DNA of 64,000 nucleotides from Rhabdornis inornatus (Eukaryota > Chordata > Aves > Passeriformes > Rhabdornithidae), in the NCBI GenBank assembly GCA_013397075.1, contig VWZS01010170.1, positions 1,053,208-1,117,207 of the forward strand, written 5' to 3'. The translations under genes and the position numbers were made by a program. Below the pieces are notes generated by a model. The model did no database searches. It saw only the letters and a list, made by a program, of their open reading frames with translations, and was not told the DNA's origin. Positions 1 to 14,082 of the stretch are shown here, one piece after another (within the stretch, counting starts at the first letter, position 1; every line of letters starts with the position of its first letter).

Positions 1-2848
1 CTGTCATGAGCCTTGCTGAAGTCAGAGCAAGTAGCAGTCACTACTGTCCCCTGGTCCCACTAGGACAGTCACCTCCTCAAAGCAAGACTCATGCTTTTCC
101 CAGCACAACTTGTCCTTGGTGGATCAGCACTGGCTGGTGCCTCCAAGTGATCTTCTGTCTTGCATGGCTTTGTACCACTAGGCTTGCCAAACAAGCTCTT
201 GGCTCAGGCACAGCATGATGTTCTTGTGAAATCCCTGCTCAATCCCACCACCTGATATATCTGCTGGCATTTTGCTTCTCTGGCATCCTGGATGAATAAA
301 TTTCCTATCAAAGGCCAGAAGGGCAATTCATCCCATAGTCTGCAGCAGGCAGTTCTTGGATTACACTCAGCTTCTTCAAAACTCCTATAGTGTCACCACA
401 GCTGCATCTATTTATTCCCACTACTCAAGTTCAAATTTATAATCTGTGGTATTTTGATAGAAACAGTGAGACTCAACGCTGGGTTCAAAGCAGCCTGGAA
501 AGCTGTTCTTACCCCTATACAGCTCATAAATCTATTTGTGTGAACAGAGAACTGTCACTGTATTTGCAAACTCATCATCAAATGAGTTAGAAAAGTATTT
601 ATAAAATTTATAGCTATTTATAGTCCATAAAATAATAAAAAAAAAAACCAGCACAGTTCTGATGAGAGAAACTGAAATGGGAAAAAGGTCTTTCTTTAAG
701 AGCTTGCTGGGTAACATCTTTAAATTAAGGGATTTCTCGAGCTAGAGAAGCGAGTTGCCAATTGCCCTCCTCTTTCCCCCTTGCTTTTTCCTCTGAAATA
801 ATTGGCAAAACACACAAGGCAACAGACTTCCTTAGTTACCTCCAAGTTTCCTAATGCTTTTCACAAACACACTTTAAGTAAAAGAGCACAGAAGTGACTG
901 ACAACATGGAGGATGATTATTTTTATGTCATTTGGTTTATGAGCAACAGAAAGATTTGGTCTATCCCCTGCCAGATGGATTGGTCTATCCATCTGGCAGT
1001 AGCAATTTTTTTTTCATATGGCAACAGATATATAAATTTATGAGAAATTGTTACTATATGCACCATATTTACATACTGAAGATCACAATTAAGTTTTGAG
1101 TGGCTAACTGAGAATCATTAGGATAAATCCTTAGGTACCTGAAAATTTCAGAAGAACCATTCCAAAGAATTCAAATAAGGCACCAAGTACAGGTTACTCC
1201 AATCAAATATGAGTGACTGATTCAGGCTACCTTAGTGAAAACACAGACCGAGGTCTCTTGTGTATGACAAGCTGCTTCCCATTCCACATTCTCTAGAAAC
1301 TGGCTTTTTCTCGTCATATCTACAGTTACTGATGCATGCTGGCTCTTTCCTATGCATTTTCCTGTGGCTTCTCTAAAATTATTTTCTTTCTTTCCTCCTT
1401 TCCAATTCTGAGAAATACCTTGGGTCACCTGTGTCACATACCTTCAAACTTGTAACTGCATTTAATACAATCCTCCTCACATAGCATCCATGCCCAAACA
1501 AACCATATCCTACTTTTTCACACTGTTCCCCTCTACAATAGGCTAAATTTAAGAACAATCTCTGAGACAAGTATCAGTTTCTAAATCCACTCACACTATT
1601 CACAAAAGATAAAACTGAGATACTAACCATGTGATCAACAAAAACTCAATAGCAGTCACTCAAGAAAAAGGCTATTAACTTTTTGGCAGGATTCCAAATC
1701 TGTTGCTTTCAACCTGAATTGCCCCTTCATTTCAAATGACTACAGCAGTTAGCATTCTTGTTCAAGATCCTACACCACATAATTTAACCTTGCCACTGTT
1801 AAAATGGCAAACATTTAGCAATGAGTTTGGAAAGCAGCTTTAATACCTCCCCAGCTTAAAGCCTACTCATGTATTGTATGTATGCACAAGATGACACAGA
1901 AAACAGTGGTGTAAGAGGCAATGGCTACACAGAATTCAGCATGAAATCTGTTCACTTTGCCCAGACCATCAACTTTTTTGAAAAAGCACACTATGACTTA
2001 AACGCCTTACTTAAAATCCAGTTTATTACAGTACCAGCACATCAGTGTTTCAAGATGCTAACAGTGAAAACTGTTGATTTCATTCATCTGTGATGAATGA
2101 ACTTTACTGCACCACCCCAAAAATAGGTTTACTGTGAAATCTTTGTGAACCGTATTTTAAAACATTTTAAAATTCTCCTTTAATTACTGAAGTAGTTTAG
2201 AGCCAACACAGGAAAATGGTGACTAAGCATGAAACACTGTGGATGCACTCTGTAGGTGGAGCACAGTAGTGTTCCAAGTGTGATAAGGAGAGCACTCCCC
2301 TGGTGTTCCCTTTGCTGTAACTTGGTTTACGGAGATCATGAACTAGATTTCTTTCAGGTAAAACTGAACTGGAAAATATACTCCAGAGGCATATCTAATA
2401 CATTCCAGGTACAAATGGGTACTTATCCTCCAGTATTAGACAAAATACTTCAAACTAAATAATTCTGAAATTTGTACAGCACTGATGTCAGGTCCTCCAT
2501 TTCTACTATTTTGCTGCATGCATCTGCTTGTACTGAGCTGCACCAGCTGTTGCTGCCAAGACAACTGCAAACACTGCTTCCTGATGAGTTAGGGATGTCA
2601 TGGGTGTAGCAGTTTTACAAAACACTAGTATTCATGACAGCACAGACTTGTCAAAAACTTTTAGCCAAGTCAAATCAAATTGCTTTATTAACAATCAAAG
2701 GGGGAAAAAAATCATCAATACTAGGTTCTTAAAATCTTTTTTGCAACTCATCTTTGAAATACAAGCTGTCGCAATTGTTAATTATTTGCAGCTGAACATC
2801 AAATTTAAAGAAGAATTTTCAACAAAGGGCAAGAAATCAGCAATATAC
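1..2848 (-). other. TMEM245: TMEM245 intron 14 (partial)
   Basis: Intronic AT-rich sequence following exon 14. No exon of the expected continuation and no recognisable transposon was found. The only structured item is the short hairpin at 968-999. The miR-32 precursor, which I recall as intronic to this gene in human, was looked for here by eye and not seen. Confidence 0.8.
968..999. repeat. 12-bp-arm inverted repeat
   Basis: Arms ctgccagatgga (968-979) and tccatctggcag (988-999) are perfect reverse complements around an 8-base loop. The loop belongs to a ttggtctatcc direct repeat that also occurs just upstream (about 956-966), suggesting a local templated duplication. Confidence 0.85.
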
Positions 2849-2994
2849 CTTATTGCTTCCTCCACAGATTGGCCAACTATATTTGAGGAGGGACCTGGCT
2901 GAGACAAAGGTGTCAGGCTTATCACCCATTTTACTGGCTTGTAATACTCATCACTGGAGCTCAACAGGTAGAACAGCGTGGTCAGAAAAATCAC
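2849..2994 (-). CDS. TMEM245: TMEM245 exon 14 (last exon in window)
   Basis: Encodes residues 629-676 plus two bases: a membrane helix VIFLTTLFYLL, then SSSDEYYKPVKWVISLTPLS and a segment ending NIVGQSVEEAI. Acceptor acctgcag-type (tttgcag on the transcript), donor gtatat, phase 2. The next expected segment, starting GVFDASLK in mammals as remembered, is absent from 1-2848, so the remaining exons lie to the left of the window. Confidence 0.96.
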
Positions 2995-5900
2995 CTGCAA
3001 AACAAATTGAAGTTTTAAATTACAAGGTAATAAATTCTTCACAGAATTAGAGTATGCAGCTATGCTTCAGATCTTGAATTTTACTGGAAAGGAACAAGAT
3101 ACTCTTCCACAAGCCTGTATTCAGAAAAACAGAGCTGAAAGAATTATCTTCTCCCCTGCTCCAAAAAGGACTTAACATTTACAGCTAGACATCATAGAAC
3201 TTCTGCCTCCATTCAGACACTTTCCAAAGTCACATCTAGACCAAACAACTAGAATGCTGATCAACATTCCAGTTGTGGGGCTCTTTGGTTCTTTTATAGC
3301 ATGTTTAACAGAACAAAAAATTGCTGAATAGTTACATCTATTCTCAAAACAAGCAAACAGAACTGCCAAATAAATTTGGGCTGTCTCAAGAGTCATTATG
3401 CAGCTGGGTATCAGATACAAATTACACAAAAATTCACAACCATAAATTTTATATTAAGCTGGCAATCCTAAGTGAATATTCCTCCTGTGATTTTGATGAT
3501 GAAGCAGAAGCCACTCATCACTCAGCAGAAGTGATGGCAGTTCCAGTGTTGCAGTTAAAAGACAAAAAAATTACAATCAGATTGGATTAGCTTCCTCTAT
3601 GTTGCAGTCAACTATGTCTCTTTTTTTTTTCCTGTTAGCAGGCTCAGCAACTTCTTGGATTAGAATAAATCACAGAACTGTGTCCATCTTGAAACAGAAT
3701 ACCTCAAACAAGAAAAATCCATTCTGTATGCTCCAAATGTAAGCTATGGCTTATATCTGCTTCATGTACAAGACTCACATTTTTTCTTTCCTCCCAAGAT
3801 TAGAAAGAATTCTTTCACTTTCCTTGTTTCCAACCTACTTGTATTCTAGAATAAACCACAACTTAATCTTTTTTTTATGAGCCAAACAGCATGACCTCCA
3901 TAAGTCTCTTACTTTCAAGAATTTTATCCAGTTTGCAGACATCTCGTGCTCTTTTCCTTTACTACCTCTGAAGACGCTCAGAAAACAAAATGCAGAGAGC
4001 ATTACAATATTTCATTACTAATCTCAAAATGACATGTCTCTGTTCCTAACTCCTTTATACTCAGTAAAATGCTACTACCATTTTCCCCCTATCCTGCCCT
4101 CCCAGACTTTAATTTGAAAGTCACATTCAACTATTGACCTGTAATGACCCCTGTCCAAAACGTCATATATTAGTTTAGGCTATATTCTATCTCCCCAGGT
4201 GTTTAGTTTCTGCCTTGGGAGATAAACCAATCCAGCTAATAAAACAAGTCACTATATTAGCAGATTTTAATAGCATGCTGTTAACATTCATTTTGAGTTT
4301 CAAAAAAGTAATAACAGTAATTAAGCCTTGTTTTAATTGGAAATAGTCTAGTGCCAGTAGCAGCATCAGCTATGTTTTGTTACACTTTCAAGTAAGAGAA
4401 TCTTAAAACTTAAATCACATTTTAACATCCTTTGTAATTCTGCAATTATGATTATTTTTCTTCCTTCATGGGCTCTGCCATTTCTAAGCTACTATAACAT
4501 TTCCTGATTTCACTAGAAAATTCTATACTGAAGCAGGCACTCAGATGATGTTGCATCTTCCTTCCACTGAGCTCAGCCTACAGATCCTTCTGCACGTGTA
4601 GTTTTCAACACAGAGAGCAGCATATTGCTCTAAGCACAGTAAGTATAACACCTGCTTATCCTGACTGTTCTTCCCCAGTGTTTACAGAAGAAACTTGCTT
4701 TCTTAAGCAGACACAAGATAGACATACCCACCTGAAGGGTAAAAGCCAAAGCGATGGCTGCGAATGAACAGCAGTGGAATAAAATGGCGTTAAGCTGAAC
4801 TACAAGACAGGAAAATGTACAAACCCTACTCAATTTCTGCTAAAAGAAGATGGAAGTAACCACAGCACCATACAAAATGAATAGAATTCTGGAATACTTG
4901 CCTTTGAGGAAATCAATGTATTTCCTTTAGCACAATAGGTGTAGAAATGCAAAAAGAAGCTGTAGTCACAGAATGTAATAATGTATTATCCACTGGCTTG
5001 CTGACTCCTCCAACAGGTAGAATAACCTCAATACTACACTCAGCAGCAAATGATATGTACAATCTCAGAGCAACTGGAGGCTGAAAGCTTTCAGACCTCT
5101 TTTACAGGATATCTGAGATACCTAAATTGTTTCCTAAGCAACAATTCAAGATTCTGCCAATGACTATGAGGAAGAATTTACCAAAGACAAAACAGTAAGA
5201 CCTTCCCATAGTTAAATAATTGATGGATTACTGTTTCATGCTGTAGAATTTGTCCTGTAGCTGAAAACCTTAAATACTCTAAGTTGAGGAGGGATAGACT
5301 GAATTCAAAGAGAAAACTCTGGGCAAACACTCTCTACCAAAATGATAATTCAGCATTTCCACAGGTATCAAGAAACACACAACCTAATTACTTGTGCATC
5401 AGGTCCACTGATTCAGTAAATATTTTTGTATCTGCTTTTCATACTCAATTTTCTGCTGAAAAGCTTCAGGATTTTTGTGAGCTGGGAGTTTTTTTTTGCT
5501 TGTTTTGGGTTTTCTGGTTGTTTGTTTAGCTGTGTATTTAACAGCATCCAAAATCTGCACATTCCCTACAGGTTTGTAAATGCCCATCAGCCAAATGGAG
5601 CTTTTTCTCTTCCAATCTTTATAACAGAATATGAGCAGAGTGAGTGAGTGTGTGCACATGTGAGTATACATATGTGCATAACTATACACCCACACAAAGG
5701 CATATACATACATCTATGTGCACACGTGTGCAGACAAAAACTTGTATTCAGAAGTGAAATACGAGTGACACTTCTGTAACTAAGGATGAGTTTTCAAAAG
5801 TCTCTTGAACAGAGTCTTACTGGATCACTGATGGATGTGCTACACAAACTGACAGTCCTACTTAATATTTTGATAGAAGACGTATTTTTCAAAATGGAGG

Positions 5901-6899
5901 TTTTGAACAAAGTGTCCATTATTTCCATGCTTTAAAGAACAAATTTTTAAACCTAAAATAAAATTCAGGTATTTTAATTTCAATTCAAGATGACTAAAAC
6001 TGGACTGAAATGTAGTCAGCAGAAAAGCTATCCACTTTGAGCATTATCTTGTTGGAAAATTTAAGTTAGTTTGTGCAACCCCAAACTAGTAAAAACTTTT
6101 CTGTAGCAACTAGGAAACCTGAAAAATGAAAAAACAGAAGTACAGTTCAAGCATCTAATCTTTAAAAGAATTCCAGCACAGCAAGATCCCAACTACCTCT
6201 GCTAAACCAGCTGACTGCACAGTGCCCCAGCAAGAGGCAGGACACTGCTGGCAGAGAAAACGTCAGGATCATGCATCACAGCAACAGCATGCAATGAACT
6301 TGATATAAGTCATTAGGCATCAAAAGATAAATTTTGTATCTGAGCCTGAGTGCCTTGAAATCATTGGCAATTAGTTTTCAAGCCTGCAATTTTCGTATAC
6401 TAGCTTTTTGGACACAGTTTTAAACGTGCCATCTTGGGCGAAGCTGTGGACTAAGGAGGAAATAAAACACTCTCATGCAATCGTTTCTTTCATGGACAAC
6501 AACTAGAGGACAAAATTGGTGATTTCCCTGCAAAATTTGATTCTATCTCCTGAAAGCAATGGCTTGTGTAGGGATAGGCTTATGCAGACATGCTATAAGA
6601 TTTCTGCAGTTATGTAGGATATTACAAGCTACAGCTTAGTACCTTCAAGGTCTGAAACACAAATTTTCAACTAATAGAATGACGGGAAGACTTACTACCT
6701 TTCTTATCTTTTCCTCCGTCTAGAATGCCCCCAAACAGATAGTGAATTTGCAAAATCTTAAAGAATTTTGGTATTAGGTAAGTCTAGAAGATGTTTTCAA
6801 TACTTTAGGTTTGAGTTTTCACAGTTTGAGTTGTTACAATATGTGCAATTAGGTTACTCCAGTAAAATGGACCATGTAAATCAATGACATACTACTTAC
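2995..6899 (-). other. TMEM245: TMEM245 intron 13
   Basis: Unique-looking AT-rich intron. It holds a degenerate TG/CA microsatellite at 5636-5735. No coding exon was supported; exons 13 and 14 join directly at the conserved LSV-VIFLTT junction. Confidence 0.85.
5636..5735. repeat. Degenerate TG/CA microsatellite
   Basis: Alternating purine-pyrimidine stretch beginning with gtgagtgagtgtgtgcac, continuing through tatacatatgtgcata and ending tgtgcacacgtgtgc. Interrupted and old-looking. Confidence 0.8.
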
Positions 6900-7022
6900 C
6901 ACTGAAAGAACAAAATTGAGAAGAGCTGTCCCACTGTGGAAGAGGATTGTCACTAATGCTGTAACTGTAGTAAACAAGAGGCTCACATTGCGACTCATCA
7001 CTATCCACAGAGACTCCAGGAT
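6900..7022 (-). CDS. TMEM245: TMEM245 exon 13
   Basis: A 123-nt symmetric phase-0 exon, residues 588-628: ILESLWIVMSRNVSLLFTTV, then TALVTILFHSGTALLNFVLS and V. It encodes two hydrophobic helices at the start of the AI-2E-like C-terminal domain. Acceptor gatttttcag-type (ctttttcag), donor gtaagt, both strong. Confidence 0.96.
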
Positions 7023-10000
7023 CTGAAAAAGGAGGGAGAAGAGAAGACATGAGTTAGACACTGGATACTACTACTAGCAAGGACAGAGAATTGCTTGCTG
7101 TGTGATTCAGCTCCATCAAGCTATACAAAGCTGACTTTAAAATAAAAAAATCATCTTCCCTCACTCCTACACTACAGCAGGTTCTATTAAGTGAAAATGT
7201 CCACTTCACAAAAGGTAAGTTTCTATGGAGCTGTTTATAAGGTTTTGAATTTTTCTCTCAGTATTCAAAATTATTTCATTATGTAAAATTGCAAAAAAAT
7301 AGATGTGGTGACACTTTTTTATTGTGATTATCACTGCTGTCAAGCAGATCTTGTCTTGGGAGAAAATATTCACCTTTTCAAAAGCAGTAATGTTAAGACA
7401 CAAAGAACAAGGAGTAACATCACTAGGTAGAAATAAATCTGACATTCCAAATCAAATAATAAAATTACTACTTCAATAAATTTGTTGGTTAAAAGCTTTC
7501 ATGGTAATGAAATGCATGTTTTTAAAAGTATTTGCAGAGAAATGCAGAAGTTGTGATTTTGAGTAGGGCTACATCAGTCAGTCAAGTAATTATTAAAAAT
7601 AAATCAAACAACATTAGACAATCTAGTTAAATTTGTACTGGCTTGGGGAACTGATTGCTTATGGCTACATATAGTAACATATAATTTTGATGCATCAAAA
7701 GAAGGCTCATAGAAGCATCGTAAATGCAATGCACACTAGCTTCAAACAAGTATTTCATTCAGAAGGAATACAGTAAGCATGTACAAGCCAAAGTGATTCT
7801 AACATATAAAAGAAGCAAGATCACAAATATTCTTTCAGACTAACTAATCTAAGTGGAAAAAACTGTAAAAGCTCTGACACGAAAGTCCTTCAGGTTCAAA
7901 GCTGTAAGTGAAGACTTCAAAACTAGCAACTGTTAGTCTTGGTTCAACAAATAGCAATTAGACTGAATTAAAACACAATCAACCAACCAAAAACCCCCTA
8001 AAACAAACAAGAAAAAGCCTTCCTCAGTAGTCAGCATCTGTAAAGCAGACAAACGAGTGGAAGCCACGTGACTACCTGTCCTTTAGAAGCGAGTGAATCA
8101 TATTAAACATAGTTTATTAAGCATGAACTTGAGAGGGAATAAGTGCCAGGGGAAATGGCAGGGAATTACAACACAGAAAGACCTACTAAGTTCATGCTTT
8201 TTACTATTTAATGGGAATTATGAATGTTAAAGCTCATCTTTTGTACAGATTTTATTAGTGTCTCTTGAGAATTCAAGTGAGGTTAGAAGTGAAGAGGACA
8301 CTGCTGAAAAATGTTCTCCCACTGGTACCTGTCCCTTTGCTTCTTCAATGGACTATGAATTCATTGTGGGGGTGCAGCAGTGTTACAAATTCATAAAGTC
8401 CCAAGTAACATTATCATATGCACATCATGTTATGAGGACTGTAGACACAGAGGACAGCGAATTCTGAGGGAATGGTCTGTAGCTAAACCAGAGGCCTTCC
8501 AGGTGGTATTCAGGAAGGATAGTGCTATTGTTGCTAACAGCAAGCCTTAAGTTGTATGCAAGGTTCCCCTCCCAGATACTTAAGCTTGTTACTTGAACTT
8601 GGTGTGTGAATAGGAGCTTCTGTGCTACAGGTCTTCTGTTATTCTGTGGAGTTTAATCACAGAACAGCAGCAAAGGCCTTGAAAATAGGGACATGGGTTG
8701 AAAACAAAGGCCCCTAAAACACCAGCAGTGCTTTGAGCAAGAAGGCATTGAAGATGGACAACTTTCTGAGCTAGGAAGATTGCTTTTCCTTCAAGAAAAT
8801 GAGGTAGGAACTAAGAAATGGAGGAAAAAAACATCACAGGCTAACAACAGGACAAGACGCCTGTCATGGCCTGGAGAAGTAATACTTTTGCCAACTATCA
8901 CAGCATATAATCCAGGACACAGATCAAGGGGCAGAAGTTGTCCAGAATAAAAACACCTTATAAAAGGACAAGCTCCTTAATTTGAGGGAAGATGATGTCC
9001 ATTAAGTTCCAGGTCTGCATACCTAAGAGCTCTTGAGCCAGCTCATTTATACTTCTGTGACTCAGACCATTAAGCACAGCCTCTATTGGTGCCAACTACA
9101 CAGCACCATCATGACGGTGTTTTATCCTCACAGCTCATGGAGGACACGACTGTTAAGGACTGACCACTTTCAAAAAATAATGAAAATTATTAGGAGACTA
9201 ATCAAACCATTGGTATGAAGCATGTTGTTAATGAAAATTGGTCTAGTAAAGTTTTGCTCTAAAGAGTAAAACTAGCCTGATTTAACAGCCTTCTAACTAC
9301 TAATCATAGCAATTGTTAAAACCTTCACTTGCAACACATAAGTTGAGCTGATACCAGTGGGAGTTCACAAGGAGAGGAGCTTGTTCCATCTGCCAGAGGA
9401 GAGCTCAGAATTGGTGGGACTGTGAAAGTTTTCTTCAAAATAGGATGTTTCTCCAGTATAGGCAGGATTTATTGAACACATTCCCCAGAAGCTTTAGCCT
9501 GAGGGCTGATAACCAAGAGTATATAACTGCAGGTAGTTTGAATGTAGGTATCAGGTTGTTCAATCAACATCAGGAATGGCTCTCCTAGGGTTGAACAGCC
9601 TTGTTTGGTGGAGTCATTGATTGGACCTGTTGAACTAGTTATCACCAGGATCTGCTTTAGAGTAAGTGCAGATAGTGCCTTTCTGCAGCTTTGGTATATC
9701 TTATGAAAGCAACTGCATCTTTTAGGACTTGTCTCCAACTACAGAGTAATTCCTCATTACGAATATGTATCATTAAAATTTCAAGATACAAGCTTTTCAT
9801 AGCTAAGGTGAGAAGACAGACATAGCAGACATTAATTATTACTGAATACAGCATCAGAATGTGCTCGAGTACTTCCCTACCACGCACAAAATCAAATTAT
9901 ATGCAGCTGCACCTAAGAGTTCATAATGCTGTTTGATTCCCAGAGCCTACTGCAGCTGAGTTGATGAGCTCACCTATTACAGATAAAGAACTGCTAACAC

Positions 10001-13000
10001 CTTGCCAGCTGAGTTCTCCAAAACACAACGAAGTGTGAATATTTATGCAATAATGTTACACTACTTTTAGTTACTTTTTTACTATTAAATAACAGAAAAC
10101 CACACCTCTTTCCCCAAACCACTGCTCTGTAAGCAGTCATAAGGGATCAGTGTCTAAAAGAGGTACAAAGCTGTAGAGAGTTCAGTACTCTCTTATGCAT
10201 CACACTGCGCTGTGCAACCATCAGCATCAGCTACTGTGCCTTTCCAATCTGTAAGAGGCAATAAAGCAAAGTTGCACACAATGTTCTCAGGCATCTACAG
10301 TGTCCTCTTGGCCACTTTTAAACTGGTCAACACCTTAAAATAAGGGTTAAAAGGAACTTGACCAAAACAGTAATATGCTGAGAATTTCAAGTCAGCAAAC
10401 TTCTGGAAGCCAGATAAAACCATGTAACTAACTCAATTCTGTATAAAGGGAATAAAACTGAACAGAAAGATGTAGAAAAAACTCCCTAACATGCTAGTTG
10501 ATACATTACTGAAAAATTGACTGAAATAGCTATAAACTTATGAGATTATCTGAAGAAATTACTGCAGCCAGAGAAAATATTAGGATATGTAGTAACTCTG
10601 TGAAATATATGAGAAGCTGAATTGATTTAAAATGCACAGATCACTCATACTAAAAGCATGGAAAGGGAAACCTAACTAAGCTGAAGCTTGCTGTGTAATA
10701 TCTCTATGGATGGTCTTCTGTATTCCTGTCTGGGAGATCTCTGAATGAGATACCACCTGCTGGTGGAATGATGAGTATTCTTCAAGGAGCAAAAAGACCA
10801 AATTAAGAAGACATTAGCAATGTCTCATGTAACATCAAGTGAGCGCTGAGTCATCATTCACAGATTTAGCCAGAAGCAATTCACTTTCTCAATGCTACAA
10901 GCATACAAGGAATGGAGAAAAAGGGTTATGAATGGAAAAGCAGATGAGTGAGAAAAGGATGCGTCTCTTTTATTTTTCAGAAATTAAATATCGATAGTCC
11001 AGCTACATGCTGCCTATTTCATCCATCCAGTAAACTACCTTAGAGTGGAGTATGGGGTGCAAAATAAAAGGCATTAAAGTGAGACTCCAATCCTGCTCTC
11101 TCTGCCAAGAATGAGATTAAATAAACCCCACTTCAGAAACACATCACTGATTATATTATGCTGGTTTTTAACACTACTGCTTCTAATACTGGAAAAAGGC
11201 AGCAGTGCTGCTAACACCAAAGCTTTTAGGAAAAAAAAAAAGCAAACTGGTGACTTGGAAAAGCTTATCTTCATATTAAATCCTTTTGCAATTTACATGT
11301 TTATATAGCCAATTACTTTTAAATAATTAAGGTCTGTCTGCATCAAACTACAGCTAAGCATATCTGCTATAATGAACAGCACATCTTGAGGAAGGTACAG
11401 AAGTCTTCAAGCTTTACCCAATTCTCAAAGTTGCAAAGTTGAATCCATGCATGTTGTTACAAATTAAATGAACACCAGCAATTCCCCAGCACACCTACAT
11501 CAGTGATGTAATTATATGCTTTCAACTCTAAAATGAAAATTTCTTCCATTAGGGGAAAAGCCTGAAGTGAAACACAAGCATCTGTCTTCTCTTAACAGTT
11601 TTCTTACAGCAAACACTCCTCATATTAAGGAGGAAGAACATTTCCTATGACTTCCATCACTGGAGAAGAGCTTATCTGCTTGTGGCTGTAATATGACATT
11701 GTCAAACAGCTGTATGTTCAGAGAAAACTCTCATCTGTCCTATTCTGAAATACTTCAGGAAGCCAAGGGGCTAGCAAGACAGTTATTTTTTGGTAAACTC
11801 AATCTATGCATAAATATTTGTTACATGCAAGTTGTGTAATCATACGTATTTATTCTTTCCCAAAAGTGGATGAAATCTCATTACAGCCGTATATCTGCTT
11901 CTTTACACAGTTCTTTACAGCTTTAAATTAAATTGTCTTTAAATTATCAGTACATTAAAAGAACTGTCAACACAGCTCTAGGACTGTACTGTGTCTTGCT
12001 ATATTCTTAAGGACTGCAAGCTAGCACTGATTTCAAGTATTCACTCTCCCCATCAACAACACAATCAAAAAATAAAAAGATTGAAGAGTTTCGGTTGGAA
12101 GGGACGTTAAAGATCATCTGGTTCCAAACCCCCTGCCATAGGGAGGGTCACTCTTCCTTAGACCGGGTTGCTCAAAGCCCCATCTAATCTGGTCTAAATC
12201 CCACCCAAAGTTCCATAAAATATGGTAAAAGCAAACAAACAAAAAGCCCAAACTAAAGAATCTAAACAAAAGAAAAATTAAATCCCCAGAACACACACTC
12301 CCAAAAGCACTCACATAATTTAAAATATTAACACTTCCCAATTCAGTATGCCATTCTAACAACCCATTGTTCCACTTCAAAATACCAGGAGAAACGTTTT
12401 CATGCTCTGGTAAGAACAAAAATCCTGAATACAGTAAGGCTGCTTTGTATCTCAGGCTAGGTAAGAAACTTGCTTAAACACACCAGACTTAAGCAAAAGC
12501 TATTCTTATTTTCATAATCTCCAGGTTTTAATGACCTAAACAAGAACAGAGACTGTATTTTCATCACTTTTAATTTAAAATATTAGTGTGAGTAGTATTT
12601 ATGCAATGCACTGTAGATGAGCAAGCCAGGAAAGAAAATGCTGCCCAGTAAGGATGTGAAATCAGGATTTAGAGCTTTATACTAAGCTGACTGTTTTACA
12701 TTCTGCTATTAAGGACATGAGTATATGGAGAAAAAAGACAGGTGTTTCCCCACAGCTGATGAGTAATGAGCTCCTGGAAATAAACAGGAAACCAAGCCAA
12801 TTGCTGGCACTATTTTCTTGAACTTCTACACCAGGTTTTAGAAGTAAAGCAAGCAAGTTAGCTAGATGAAAATTTTAATATTAATGTTTTTCATTCTTAA
12901 ATATTTATTCTCTTTACACTTTTCTTTGCCTTTCTCTAGCCTGCTTAGATTACTGAAGCACCATGGTTTCTGAGTACTGTGCAGCAATGCTGCTACCTCT

Positions 13001-14082
13001 TATCAGGTAGTTTTTCCCCCTTTGGTGCCTCTTGCCTAGAAGGAAACTCCACACTGAATTTAAATCATGATGTGCTGTGCATTTTTAAACCCTCTGCCTC
13101 AAGCATGCATGGCCAACTTTGAGAAAGTATTAAGCAAATTTCATAATTAACTGAAGAAAGGTTTACTGCAAGTTTCTCTCAACTCTTTCCTGTCTCACAC
13201 CTTCTTCTATGGTAGAAGCTGCAACAATTTAAGCAGTAATTGGGAGGACAGAAAAAGCACACATGCCTATCAGTCTAAACCAAGAACTGCTTGGTAGCAA
13301 ATAACAGCTTCAACTGCATCCACAGATCTGCTAAAGTGCCAGTTAGGTATAAATAAGAAGTCTTCCAAAACTGAAGATACTTCCAGTAATGACAACAGCT
13401 CAAGTCAAAGATGAACTATATTGAGGATTGACTCTGCGTATTCAGCATTTTGGATTTAACACGATTTTTCAGCGGAACACTTCAGCTTGGATTGCTTTCA
13501 ATGCTTCCTCTTTTTCTCCTCATAAGGTGAAATGTTTTTATTCAGGAATTCACAGTGTGTAAATCATTCATTTAATTCTCCACAGAACTTTCATAAAAGA
13601 AGAGAAAAATAAGCTGCTTTCAACCCAACAAATAATAATACTTTGAGGCAAAAAAAAAAAGACAATCCCCCCACTTTTATTGCTTGGTTTTGTTTTCACA
13701 ACCTCTTAGTCAATAGCTTCTTCAGTTATAACCTAAACCAACTGGTTTCTTCTTTAAAGAGAAAAGACTACATAAAATAATGCACTGAAAATCAGCTTGC
13801 AGGTGACACACGTAACAATCTGCCTCAGGAACACGTCTGGGAAGCTGGTATCCATGAAGATGCTGAAAGCACAAGAGCTTCTTTATGATAAACATTTCTG
13901 TTTCTTTTACAGATAGATCTTTAACAGGCTTGCAATACTTGCTTAAGTAATTGTAAATAACACTAACAGCGTTTCCATAATTTTCCATTTACTTGAATCC
14001 ATAACCTTAGCGGTACTCTAAGGAGAAATTGCTATCAGTTAAAAATTAGACCGATTTCATAGTAAGTGCAAAGAATACAAAC
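7023..14082 (-). other. TMEM245: TMEM245 intron 12
   Basis: A 7.1-kb intron, second longest in the window. It holds an antisense CR1 fragment near 12.1 kb; otherwise no repeat family or exon is recognisable. Confidence 0.85.
12084..12200 (-). mobile_element. CR1 LINE 3'-end fragment
   Basis: The + strand reads cggttggaagggacgttaaa, then agatcatctggttcc, ccctgcca and ttgctcaaagccccatct. This is the reverse complement of the 3' end of avian CR1 retrotransposons, so the element lies in minus orientation, sense with TMEM245. It is a short 5'-truncated copy, typical of CR1. Boundaries are approximate. Confidence 0.88.

Noticed and set aside
4732..4757. Possible extra exon in TMEM245 intron 13 (hydrophobic AIALAFTLQ-like stretch between an AG and gtgggta)
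   Set aside because: The span between the splice-like signals is 26 nt, and the alternative acceptor gives 68 nt. Neither keeps frame between exons 13 and 14, which already join at a conserved boundary.
9469..9738. Minus-strand ORF of 89 aa within intron 12
   Set aside because: No recognisable domain and no acceptor/donor pair giving a frame-compatible exon between exons 12 and 13.
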